Positions 49,425 to 59,737 of a stretch of DNA of 64,000 nucleotides are shown here, piece after piece. The stretch is taken from NCBI RefSeq assembly GCF_009870125.1, contig NC_046683.1, forward strand, positions 14,765,001 to 14,829,000, given 5' to 3'. The DNA is from Drosophila pseudoobscura. Lineage: Eukaryota; Arthropoda; Insecta; Diptera; Drosophilidae. Made by a program: the position numbers and the translations under genes. Positions within the stretch are counted from its first letter, which is position 1. The number at the start of each line of letters is the position of its first letter. Below the pieces are notes generated by a model, which saw only the letters and a program-made list of their open reading frames with translations, was not told the origin of the DNA and did no database searches.

Positions 49425-50142
49425 TTATTGTAAATTCAGTTCGAGGCCAGGCTTTGCGTTGCTTTGGCAATGATTGTCGGTCTCTGCACTGATCTGCTGG
49501 TCGCTGGCCTTTCTATAAGCGGAAAATGAATTAAATAAGAATAATTGGCTGATTTGGGCGATACGATTTGATGTACTACACACCTGTCGGTCTTTAATGG
49601 AGAATTTTGGAACTCCGAACTGAATGGGGGGCAGGACTCAGATTGGAATTCAAATCTCGACGCCTTTGAATAGAGATAAAGAACTGAAATATCTGGCAAT
49701 TATATATAATTGATCCATGGATCATGCGCGACCTACCAGCTTAGTAATAGATATGGTACTAGTCAGATCTTTGGACAGATTAGATGGAGGAAAAAGCTTT
49801 TGCTATTTGTTTTGATTATGATTAAAATCATTGGATTATTCTTTTATCATAGGAGCTACACACAGGGACATACCTTGCTATAAATAAGGAATACGTGCTC
49901 AAAAAAAATTAACAATAAACAAAAAAAAACGTGACTCAACGCGTTCTGCTCACAATAGTGAGAACAAACTTGCTAATATCCATCACTAAAGAGCGAAAGT
50001 CCTTGGGCTGGTTGTGCAGCGACGCATAGTTTTTGCCCACTTTCAAAGGATGCATACTGCCGCCGGAGCAGAGAGAGAGCAGCGAACAGAGTACCAGGAG
50101 CAGGAGCTGGGCCGTGAGCATGTGCCAAAGAGTGCGCCTCAT
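49425..50142 (-). CDS. small secreted protein, unrecognised
   Basis: Proposed four exons in order: 49954-50142, 49874-49897, 49584-49663 and 49425-49512. They total 381 bp, or 126 aa. It begins MRRTLWHMLTAQLLLLVLCS, a clear signal peptide (about 28 residues). The mature part is basic and polar, has two Cys and shows no domain I know. All junctions keep frame: donors ATT|GTGAGC, AAG|GTATGT and ACAG|GTGTGT, acceptors TTTTTGAG, ATTCAAAG and GCTTATAG. The stop TAA overlaps the poly(A) signal AATAAA. The 24-bp exon 2 is the least certain; if exon 1 is read through, the protein ends at 49936 (68 aa). A TATA/Inr core promoter lies upstream. It sits between otu and Cp38 on the same strand as the chorion genes, so ovary expression is plausible but unproven. 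Confidence 0.6.
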
Positions 50143-50281
50143 TTTCGGAGTATCTTTGCTGCGGGTTTATTCGAACTTGTAACAGATTTTTGTAGTATTT
50201 CGCATTTACTTTTGGTTTCGTTTCGTTTCGTTTCGTTTTCTGTTGTGTTGTTGTTGAATGCACTCAATTTAATTCTGCTTA

Positions 50282-50320
50282 CAGACTGAAATCGCTTTGC
50301 GAAAGTGTCGCATTTTTATG
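50282..50320 (-). promoter_or_regulatory. TATA/Inr core promoter of small secreted-protein gene
   Basis: On the minus strand an ATAAAAAT TATA-like box (50312-50319) lies about 31 bp upstream of an initiator TTTCAGTCTG (50282-50291, start A at about 50287). That is the normal TATA-Inr spacing. The predicted leader is about 145 nt. Confidence 0.65.
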
Positions 50321-50712
50321 CTGATTTTTCAAACTGGCCAAAAGGGCGGCGCGTCACCTGATGACCTACTTACTAGACTGTTAATGGTGGCAATTATCTT
50401 GCATTGTTACGGACTGAGCGAGCGGATGTTAAGGGTGAATATTAGCAATAGTAAGCGGTGGGCGTACGCTACATTGCCTGGATCACGCAAACGCACTGGC
50501 AAGGACGAGAGTTGTACGGTCCCTACAATGGAAATTTAGACTGCACTTTACGACAAGGCCCATACATTAGTTTGTCGACAGTTTTTGACCACCTATTTAA
50601 TTCTGATAGATATGCTATGGGCCAATAGGAGACAGGTTCTGATCAAAAGCGACTTTGTTTACCTTTTTTATTCGGATACAATTCAAGCGAACATCCATCG
50701 ATTACTTTCATC

Positions 50713-51122
50713 GATATCGATTACCAATAAGAGCTGCCCAGTTTGAGAATATAAGAAATAAGCTATAATCTGTATTATATGGCTTATATATTCAAAACAA
50801 CAGGGCTTATTTTTTCTACATTGTAATTTTGGTAGCATATTGCTATTCTTGCCCAGCTTTGAGTAAAACGATAGCAAAAAATATCTACTGCAATTATCGC
50901 ATATGCAGACCTGGTTCGAAAAGTGCATGTGATATCGATTACCAAAAAGAGCTGCCCAGTTTGAAAATATAAGAAATCAGCTATAATAAACTTAACTAAA
51001 ATCTGTATTAAATGGCTTACATATTCAAAATAAGAGGGCTTCTTTTTTCTGCATTGTATTTTCGGTAGCATATTGCTATTCTTGGCCAGCTTTGAGTAAA
51101 ACGATAGCAAAAATATCTGCTT
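50713..51122. repeat. 218-bp tandem duplication behind Cp38
   Basis: Two copies start at 50713 and 50931. They share GATATCGATTACCAA, AAGAGCTGCCCAGTTTGA, ATATTCAAAA, GGTAGCATATTGCTATTCTTG and CAGCTTTGAGTAAAACGATA. The second copy has an extra AACTTAACTAAA block. No coding frame is shared. It lies between the Cp38 3' end and the small-gene promoter. Confidence 0.85.
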
Positions 51123-51363
51123 TCTATATACTGAACATTTTTGTGGCGCCGCTCTTCCGCCGTCCGCCTTCATCCAAATAATAAATCATTATTAATTTTT
51201 TCAAATTTTTTTATTTGTTTGCAAAGAAACCTGAGTGCCACGCCTTCCATTGTGCATTGGTTGCTTGTGTGTGTGTGGGGTGTGTGGACGTTCAGGCTGT
51301 GTAAAAACATAGTAACTAAACGCCAGAGCCAGCCACTGAAAGGCCGACACGCAGCGTCCCAAC

Positions 51364-52425
51364 CTAATAGGAGGGAGCCGAGTAGGCTCCGGGTCCGGCA
51401 GGGCCGGCACCACCGTAGTGCTGATGGCTGTGACCGTGACCGTGATCGTGACCGCCACCGTAGTGACCCTCGCGATCGCCAGCGATGCTGGCCAGGGCGG
51501 AGAGACCCTGATTGCCACCCTGGAGCAGCTGGTATCCGGCACTGGCAGCGGCGCTGTCGGCACCGGAGGCATAGGCGGGCAGAGCTTGGCCGGGACCGTG
51601 CTGGTGGCTGCCGCCGTGTCCGGAACCGTGCGAGCCGGCACCGTGACCGTGAGCACCGTGACCTCCGTGGCCGTGTCCGTGGTGGGAGCCCTGGGAACCG
51701 CCGTGGGAGCCCTGTCCGTAGCCCTGTTTGTTCTCATTCACGAAGTACTTCTCTGCTGGGGGCTTGACCACATTGACGAACACGGGCTCGACCTTGACGC
51801 GACGTGGGTGGTGCTTAACGTAGACCTTGCGGAGCACGATTGCTGGAGGCTTGTGGAGCACCACGGGTGCGGGCTTCACCACCAATGGAGGATGATTCAC
51901 CAGCACCTTGGTGGGCGGACGCTTCACAATGATGGGCGCGGGACGATGGATCAGAATCTCGCCCTTGTTCTGGGGATAGGTGATAGATGAGGTCAGGGTG
52001 TTGCCCTTGGTGTTCACCGGCTTGTAGGGGATGTTCTGGTCGGAGCCATAGCTGCTCTGTCCAGAGGAGGCATAGCCGCTCTGTCCGGCCTGGGCCACGC
52101 CCGAGGCGTCGGCACCCTCACCAGCTCCAGATCCGCCGTTGCTAATGGTGTACTCGCCGCCACTGCTGCCGGCACCGCCAGCAGATGCTCCGGCCGATGC
52201 ATCGGCGCCTCCATCATTGCCACCTGGACCGCCCCCGGCCCCGGGACCGCCGTAGCCCTGTTGCGCACCATAGCCATTGGCACTGGCGCATGCCTGCAAA
52301 AAGAAGAGCGAAACGGAGACGATTGTAGATCATGTAGACGATCCACATCTCTGTGGAGGAGCATCTCTTGTGGTACGTACGATGAGGCAGGCGGCCAGAG
52401 CCCAAATGTAGCTCTGTCTTGTCAT
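51364..52425 (-). CDS. Cp38: chorion protein S38
   Basis: Two exons: 52381-52425 (15 codons, [15 protein letters not shown]) and 51364-52293. Together they encode 324 aa; D. melanogaster S38 is about 306. The 87-bp intron interrupts the signal peptide, as in chorion genes. The order is a Gly/Ala/Ser-rich N-terminal arm, a conserved Pro/Val/Lys-rich core ([10 protein letters not shown], then [17 protein letters not shown], then [20 protein letters not shown]), a Gly/His/Ser-rich stretch, and a tail ending [10 protein letters not shown]. It is a major eggshell structural protein secreted by follicle cells late in oogenesis and cross-linked through Tyr. The promoter has TATA and TCACGT. The poly(A) signal (minus strand) is at 51210-51215. 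Codon third positions are strongly G/C. Confidence 0.92.
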
Positions 52426-52523
52426 CTTTTCTCCAGTTGCAGTTCCCAGTTGGCGCTCCGATGATGGTGCTCCCAATTGGATTGTCTGATGTCTTCTGCT
52501 GCCCTGCCTCACTCGGAGATTTC

Positions 52524-52554
52524 TTTAAATATGCTCTGGCTGGACAGTACGTGA
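52524..52554 (-). promoter_or_regulatory. Cp38 promoter: TATA box and TCACGT
   Basis: On the minus strand CATATTTAAA (52524-52533) lies about 100 bp upstream of the ATG. The chorion-specific hexamer TCACGT is 15 bp further upstream (52549-52554). This pairing is the known hallmark of Drosophila and silkmoth chorion promoters. Confidence 0.85.
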
Positions 52555-54300
52555 CATTTGGCCGGCACCAATCCCGGTTCGAGAGCTGGCGGCCCCCCAA
52601 GCTTGTTCCGCTCAAAAACTTCGTCATGTTCTTGTTATGGTTCTTCTGGTTGTTGTTGCTGCCGGGGTTTTGGCCCACGCGATGCGAACGAAACATGGCC
52701 AAATGCTGATAGATCGCACGCATCGCACATCGCGCATCGCACCCATATCACGGCTTCATACGTAGAAACCAAAAACAAACAGCACCAACAATCGACACTT
52801 TTGAATCTCTCAGAGCTGCATATCGAGGTCCGAACGTCTGCGGAGAGATTGCGAATGCCCGGCCAGCCAGCGCTGCTTCCGCATTGGCCACCCATGAAAT
52901 CTGAGTGCGGGACTAGCGAATGGCGGAAAGAAAGATTCCCATCCCTGGATTGAATTAAGGATTGAGGCTTTGGTATAAATCATACTCTTGGTTACCTTTC
53001 GATTGAATTGATTTGTATTTTTGGTGCCTGTTTTGTATGGAATGCTTTCTTTCAGAGGCCAACAATCGCTTGGAACTAAATGTGTATAAATTCTTCCTCA
53101 AGAGATGGAAAATACAATTGCAGAGCGTCTCAGGGGAACAACTTATCTGAGAGGATTTCTTGGAGATTTCTATGGAAAGATAATGCCACGTGTTTTGGGA
53201 TCTGTAGCCCACAGTCCACGGACTATAGGATAGAGGAAAGCCATAGCTGCTGTGGCTTTCGGCTGCAAATCGTTAGAACTTACTGCTAATAATAGACGAA
53301 GTTAACAACATTAAAGGGCAACAGGGAACAGCAGACAAAACAACACCAAAACGGTTTTACAATTCTGAACCATTGAAGATACTGGTAAATGTTACAATAT
53401 CCGGTTATAGGTTAAGGCAAAAGGTAATACCTTTAATAATTGTGTCATAGAACTCTAAAAAACTTTGTAAAGATATGAAAGAACGTACTCTAAAGCAAAT
53501 CGAATTCGTATGCTTACAATTTACTGTGTCTGACCATCAAATGCTTATTGTATTTCAACCTCTTAAAAGTAGTAATAATTGTAATCGAATAATAGTAATT
53601 CAATCCATTCCTTCGTTAAACACATGTATTATATTTCCATAAGCATTGTACACTCTGCAATTGTGTGTATCGGCAGACAATAGCTCTACAAGTGTACATG
53701 GTTCATATGTGATTGAATTTGACGTTATCCAGAAGAAAAATGTTACCAGTTGAAGCTGATTTCATTGCAGATTGTTAAAGATATGCCAAGAATGTCTATG
53801 TGTCTAGAGGTGTAATGCAAAAGATAACGAAAATATGTAAATCTGGAGTGAGAAGCTGTAGTAGCTAAGGCGGCCTTAGGCCCTTCCCTGTAGCTTTTGT
53901 GTGTATGTTTAAGCTGCAAATATTCATTTGAAGCCTATAAAACTAACTTTAAGGACCCTGAAACTGAATTTTACTACTATATAATCCTTTAAAGTAGATT
54001 CTTTCATTTTGGATATATAAAATCAATGCTGTATCGAATGTTTAAGCCAACATTCATGAGTAGTATGCCGTCGAATGTATCGACAATGAATGATTGCAAC
54101 TTCCAAATGGATCGCAATTGGATGGTTTCCCCTTCCTTTCCCCAGTCGGTCAATAATTATATATTTTAAGCATATTTTCCATTTTTTATTTGCATTCAGC
54201 AAGGGGCAAAAAAAAAACAAATTTGTTAAATTAAACAGCTGCTCCGCGTACAGAAGACGAGAAGCACTCCTTGGCCAGGAGAAGGAAACTCTAAGCTGGC
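52555..54300. other. Cp36-Cp38 spacer, candidate amplification control region
   Basis: Noncoding. In D. melanogaster the X-linked amplification control element ACE1 lies in the 5' flank of s38, so its counterpart would be expected here. The part just upstream of Cp38 (52560-52900) is CG-balanced with CGCATCGCAC-type repeats at about 52715-52745. The stretch at 53290-54180 is very AT-rich, as expected of an origin region. The Cp36 poly(A) signal is at 54185-54190. No sequence motif proves the assignment. Confidence 0.35.
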
Positions 54301-55246
54301 TTAGTAGTTGGCCTGGCCATAGGGGGAGGGGTTGTTGTAGAGGGGTGCCTCGTTGCCGGCGGCATAGCCATCGGCGGAGGAGGCAGAACCGGCAGCGGAG
54401 GCGGCACCAGAGCCACCGTACGACTGCGGCTGGCTACCGTACGACTGCGGCTGTCCGTAGACGGGGGCAACAACGGGTGCCAGTGGCGCCTCGATCTTCT
54501 TGCCCGGCTTGTAGACCTTCACGTAGACGGGGTTGAGGCTGAGGGGGGTGGGCACCTTGTTGATCACCTCCTGCTGGTAGATGACCGAAGGCTTGATCTT
54601 GTAGATCACGGGATTGCCACGGACCACGGTGGGGGGTCCGCTGTTCACATGCGCAGGTGGTGCGCCCGGCTGGTGGACAATGATGGGTGGCAGGGGCTGG
54701 GTGGCGATCACCTGGTGGTTGTTGTGGCCCGACGGCACCAGCAGGGAACGGAACAGATGCTGATCCACAAACTGGGGCGAGACGACATTGATCTTGCCCT
54801 GGCGGATGTTGCTGGCGAGATTCGTCTCGGCCAGCGACTCGGCAATGTCCTCGGAGTTCTTCAGCTTCTGGTAGGTGGGATTGGCGTTCAGAGCCTGCAG
54901 CTGGGCCTGGACACGGCCCAGACGACGGGCCTCCTCTTGCGTGGGCTGGATCTCGGCCTGCGCTGCGATCTGGCTGGCCGCTGGCTGCGAGCCGCCCGTC
55001 GCCACGTTCACGTACTCCTCGAGGCCCCCAGACGGGCCACTGGGCAGGTACTGAATGGGTCCATGGCCGGGACCACCACCTCCACCTTGACCATAATTAG
55101 CGCTTACCAGCTGGACAAAGACACAAAGAGATGGGCTTGGGTTAGCTTAGGGTATGGGCGGCGGGGGTTGTCTGGCTCTTAGGCTGGGGCTGTCTTACCG
55201 GTGCCGCAGCGATGGCGAGAATGCCAAACCAGAGTCCGAGTTGCAT
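54301..55246 (-). CDS. Cp36: chorion protein S36
   Basis: Two exons: 55199-55246 (16 codons, [16 protein letters not shown]) and 54301-55110. Together they encode 285 aa, matching D. melanogaster S36 (about 286). The 88-bp intron again splits the signal peptide. After a Gly-rich start come a conserved helical segment ([20 protein letters not shown], then [20 protein letters not shown]), the core [20 protein letters not shown] with [20 protein letters not shown], and a Gly/Ser/Tyr/Ala-rich tail ending PYGQANY. S36 is an essential early-late chorion protein that organises the endochorion. Upstream are TATA and TCACGT. A poly(A) signal lies 115 bp past the stop. Confidence 0.95.
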
Positions 55247-55302
55247 GTTGCGGGTTACGTGTGTGTTGTCTACTGCTCGGTGTCTGGCCACCGGGCTAGC
55301 TC

Positions 55303-55346
55303 TTTATAGCGCCTATAATCGCCCCCCGCCATGGTCGGCTACGTGA
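55303..55346 (-). promoter_or_regulatory. Cp36 promoter: TATA box and TCACGT
   Basis: TATAAA on the minus strand at 55303-55308 and the hexamer TCACGT at 55341-55346, 32 bp further upstream. The distance from TATA to ATG is about 57 bp, so the leader is short, as in other chorion genes. Confidence 0.85.
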
Positions 55347-56226
55347 TCTTTACCAACGATTTCCCATTTCCGATTTCGGTTCACCTTTGTGTTTCGGCCA
55401 CCTCAGAAAGCCATCAACCATCAGCCATCAGCCAACCTCCTAACCACCCAACTGCTCCGCTCCGCTCAGATCAGATCAGATCTCTCTGTCTCTCGTCGCA
55501 ATCTCATCTCTCTGTGCCATTGGACGGATGGCTTCTTTGTGGCATACCCATACTTGTGAGTCAAACCCATGGTTACCCGATCTCTCGCTCCACCAAAGTG
55601 GCTTGAGTGGAGTGGCTTGATCTCTTTTGGGGGTTACGTAGACCAAGATGAGTGTTTCTCTTTCTCAAGGAAATATTTAGTTGTGGATTTCTTAGGGTTT
55701 TCTTTAAACTTCATCATCTTCTGGCTGATAGAACATTGAAGATAAAGGTTAAGATTTTAGTGCGATTTCGATCATCTGCTGTTTGGCAATAAAGTCTCCA
55801 TCGAACTAAAGACACCAGTCTCTAGATGAAAAGACTTGAGAGAACTTTAAACAGAAGCACAAAGGTCTTCGTTAAACTGTTAAAGAATTAAAAAAGGTGC
55901 CATGATCTCTATCTTAATGCCCGTTCATTATCAAAAGATCTTCCGGATCTTCCTCTTCTCTTTGAGACCTTCATTAACTTCCGTTCAGTGGTTTCCAATG
56001 GAGGCATCGTAGTGTTTCATTTTCTTGATCTAAAGTGATTTTGGGCATCTTCCAACCACTTGGATTGTTGGCCCCAACCAGGAGTCCCCTTAATCCTCGC
56101 ACAAACAACGTCATAGCTATGGTTTTCCTCATTTTATTTTGTACTTCCCCTTAAATGTTTCTGTAATGTAATTGGCTGCGCCTCATTTATAGAACCAGGA
56201 GGCCAGGCCTTAAGTCTAAGCTAATC
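55347..56226. other. intergenic DNA and 3'UTR of Q-rich gene
   Basis: No gene supported. A minus-strand poly(A) signal for the next gene is at 56133-56138. Short CAGCCATCA and CAGATCAGAT repeats lie at about 55415-55480. Confidence 0.5.
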
Positions 56227-57404
56227 CTAGAGTCCCCGCCTGTACAGGAGATAGGTGAGATCGCGGGTGGGTCGACTGCCGTAGTCGTTGAAGGGCGACT
56301 TGAACGGCAGCTGGCTGCCAAAGGTGTCCGCCTCATCTTCGTCGGGGGACCGTCCGATGCCACCTCCCGCTTGAATGGCCGCAGCTGCTGCGTGCTGGGC
56401 TCCCGGACTCGATTGGGCCGCATGCAGCTGATCCTCGCTGGAGTTGATGATGGTACGGATGGGTGGCCGGTGGTTGATGTATCGCACTTGTTGTTGTTGC
56501 TGCTGTTGCTGCTGCTGGGCCTTGGGTGGATATGGTCTTTGGTATCTGTGTGTGTGTGGCTGCTGTTGGTGTTGGTGTTGGTGTGTGTGTGGGTGTGGGT
56601 GTGGTTGTGGGTATTGGTGTATCTGTGTGTGTGCTCGTGGTGTGTATTGTTGGGCATGCTGCTGTGTGTAACCATATCTCTGCTGTTGCTGTTGCTGCTG
56701 CTGCTGCTGATGGATCAGGTATCGCTGCTTCATGGCCAAGGCCTCTCCGTCAAGACCCTGCTGTTGCTGCTGCTGCTGCCTGGGGGAGCTTCGTTGCGTA
56801 TAGCGAGCTCCAGGCTGCTGCTGCTGCTGTTGCATGGAGTCTGGTCGCTCTGCCCCCGGCAGATACTCATGGTGCACCTCCTCGTGAATGCCATTCTGTG
56901 TCTGATTGACCAGACGATTGTACTCTTCATTGGTGCCGCCCACCTGCAGGTGAATGGCATGCTTGAAGTCATCCCCCAGATGCTTCATCCAGAATGTGTC
57001 ATCCACGTCTCCGGTGGTAAAGATGCGCGTGGTCTGGCCGCTCTTGGCCTTGCCCACCACCGCATTGGTGGCGGACAGCACATCAATCACATCGTACTCC
57101 TGCTTCGACGCAGAGCCACTGCCCGGCGGCGACAGCTGCTCCACGCGCGCCGCCTTCCGAAGATCGCCAGTGATCAGACGATCGGTGGTCTCTGGTATGG
57201 ACGGACTGGGACTAGTGGCCTCGTCGTCATCGATATCCTCACTGGCCGTGGTATCGTTGATATTCTACGGAATATGATGGACGCTTAGTTCGGTTCTTGG
57301 CTTTGGGGGGAATCTCGAAGACTTACCTCTGGTCGGACTCGGCCCAGAGCCAGCATCAGCAGCAAGAGCAGCAGTGGCCAACTGCAGTGGACTTTCGATT
57401 CCAT
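56227..57404 (-). CDS. Q/H-rich secreted protein of the chorion cluster (Cp7F-type candidate)
   Basis: Two exons: 57327-57404 and 56227-57264, encoding 371 aa with a 62-bp intron. Exon 1 encodes a 26-residue signal peptide (MESKVHCSWPLLLLLLMLAL plus GRVRPE). Next comes an acidic Ser/Thr/Asp stretch, then a non-repetitive segment of about 110 residues (YDVIDVLSATNAVVGKAKSG, then TFWMKHLGDDFKHAIHLQVG). A long Gln/His/Pro/Tyr-rich region with several poly-Gln runs follows. The end is ordinary sequence (DYGSRPTRDLTYLLYRRGL). The gene has the architecture, strand and position of the extra chorion-cluster genes known in D. melanogaster as Cp7Fa/b/c. Which of them it matches cannot be settled by eye. 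Poly-Gln length is likely to vary between strains. A TATA box lies 50 bp upstream. Confidence 0.8.
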
Positions 57405-57453
57405 TTCGATGGAGCTCGCATTTGACTGAACCCGGGGCAGTCAATGGATTCCA

Positions 57454-57579
57454 TTTAAATAGCCACCAAAAACACCGCCACTGCCACTCTGCCACTCTGC
57501 CACTGCCATGAATGCTCAGGTTACGCGCCAAGTCCGAAACAGAAGAAAAAAAACGGAAGAAAAACGTGCCGGGACGTGA
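57454..57579 (-). promoter_or_regulatory. promoter of Q-rich chorion-cluster gene
   Basis: TATTTAAA on the minus strand (57454-57461) is 50 bp upstream of the ATG. A TCACGT hexamer lies at 57574-57579, about 112 bp further away than the TATA box and so more distant than in Cp36 and Cp38. Between them are CTCTGCCA repeats. Confidence 0.6.
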
Positions 57580-59737
57580 TCTATGGTCAGATACTCAGAT
57601 GTGTATCATCATCAACGAATCTGTTGTGATCTTGATGCGTCAGTCCCAAAGCCGTAGCCGTAGCCGTAGTCGTAGCCAGGCAGAGATCGTACGAGACAGT
57701 GAAAAGCACTCACTCCCAGGGCCATTGGAAATTGTTTTTACTGAATGATTTAACCAGCTCTCTCTCTCTCTCTCTCTCTCTCCGACTCTTACCTCAGAAT
57801 GGGGCAATTCTTATCGTCTGGCATTGGCAAAGGAGTACAAATAATAGGTATATCCCACAAGACTGTCTGTCTGTCTGTCTTCCCAATGGATTTCTTCAAT
57901 GCTGTTCAGTGTTCTTTTTATCTCGTATCTCTCTCTCTCTCTATATGTAGAGATTTTGGCTCAATCCAAAAGAATTTTACTGGCTTGAATGATCAACAAC
58001 TTGCACATAATCGTTCTTACTATGGAACCGCAGCCATGGCATGCAGCCATTAACAGATCGTGATAAATATTCATTTTTTGGAATAATTGAGCTTATACGA
58101 GCATGTTCACTAATTCATTAAATTGAATGCCGAATCTTTGATAACATTGAATTTTGATATCACATTTTATCACGATAAAGACCTGTTTGTGTGCAAAGGA
58201 AAAAATGGATCAATGATAATATTATGTACCACAAAATGTATGAAATATATACCTTTGTATGATTATACTTTTACCTCAGACTCGGCTTGAAAATATAGCA
58301 AAAAGGTATAGCATATAACATACATATGTTCCATACAAATCCATCCTTAAATTTTAAACGTTAAAATTCTGGAGCATCCTTTTGGCGGAAAATATACTTT
58401 GGCAATGGGCAAAAACTAAACAATGAAAGTCCTCCTCCAAACACTGGACATCTTCAAGCCTCGTTCGGGTTCTAGGCTTTCCAAGATTTCCCCTTGGAAA
58501 TATACAGACTATAGCGGAACAGTTGTCCAAAGAGGAAATGCTTCGGTGTTACAAATATTGTACAATACTTTTCCCAGTCTTAAAACTTACGGTCTGGTAC
58601 AGTCTCTCTTTTATTCTTTATTGATGGCTACGCCTTATCCGTTGTGCTTGGGGATCGCAGTTGGACTTCTTTGCTGTGTGGGGAAAAAGAGGAGTTCTAA
58701 CTTGCCGGTGATTGGCCTTGATTACCTGGGCAGAAAGTAGTAGTCCAAGGTGTTTCCTCTTTCTGATCCATTCTGATGGAGGCACTCCTTCTGCATTCTG
58801 CTGGCAGGTGTAAGCAATTGCAAGCCATCCTCTGGGGAGGTCTAGTAGGAGCAACGGAACAGCAAGGACCGCGGCTCTACATTCATATCCGATACTCAGT
58901 CAGTATGGACGCCAGAGGACGCACACTGCACGAGGAAGAGGGTGGGTGAGGGAGAGCAAGAGTGAGAGTGAGAATGAGTAAGAGGAAGCGCGTGGAAGGC
59001 GCTGTTTCTTCTGGCTATAATAATGATCCGATCCAAGCCAGATTCGACAATCATTTTCTATGATTCTTTGTTTTCGGTTGATCATTTTTACGGGCATACT
59101 TTTAGGGGAATACATTTCGCGTACGCAACCTGAGGAACCGAACCCCACCGCCCCAAAAATCAAATCAAGCGTATCCAAGCATTTTAATCAAAAGCAAATA
59201 TTTTATTAAACTCTGAATTGGAGCAAAAAAAAAAACGTGGAGAGCTGCAGAAAGACAAGGCGAAACGTAGACAGAAATTGTGGAGTGTGGAGGACAGAGT
59301 GCGAGAGAGATGGAGGTGGAGGTGGAGAGAGGGAGAGGGAGAGGAAAGGGATAGGGTAGGTGGTCAGAAATCTAGTTACATTTATATGCAAGACTCCCCA
59401 GAATGGTGCTCCACTGGCCTACATTCGGAGACCCCATTTGGCCGACCTCAGCATATTGATTGGGTGCGGTTCGCGTTGGTTTTGGGTTTGGGTTTGGGTT
59501 TTCGGTTTTCGGTTTTGGGTGTCTCTTCAGTAGCCCTCATCGTGGTTGCAGCTGCAAAGAGAAGAAAAAACAAAGGGGACAGTGAATGAAAAAGAAACGC
59601 CAACATCATTTTCAATTTATTACATATGTATATTCATTTTTTTTTGCTTGGTGGGGGGATGGTGGTGGTGGGGTTTTCTTCTTATGGAACTATGTAAATT
59701 AGATGTAAGCTAAAGATCACGTTGGGACTCTGGGGGG
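57580..59737. other. intergenic DNA with CT repeat
   Basis: No gene supported. It holds a CCGTAG/CGTAGC repeat at about 57650-57676, a CT tract at 57756-57782, and GTCTGTCT repeats at about 57863. GAGAGG/GGTGGAG tracts lie at 59300-59350 and GGTTTGGGTTTG at about 59480. The poly(A) signal of the next minus-strand gene is at 59616-59621. A 105-codon open frame at 58423-58740 has no coding character. Confidence 0.55.

Noticed and set aside
51418-51990. 190-codon plus-strand open frame antisense to Cp38
   Set aside because: It is a shadow of the GC-rich Cp38 exon; the minus frame is a known chorion protein with signal exon and promoter.
56371-57288. 305-codon plus-strand frame rich in Leu/Val/Cys
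   Set aside because: It is the antisense of poly-Gln and His codons in the Q-rich gene; poly-Leu comes from CAG repeats read backwards.
58423-58740. 105-codon plus-strand open frame
   Set aside because: No homology, signal peptide, promoter or neighbouring exon was seen. Its composition matches the noncoding surroundings.
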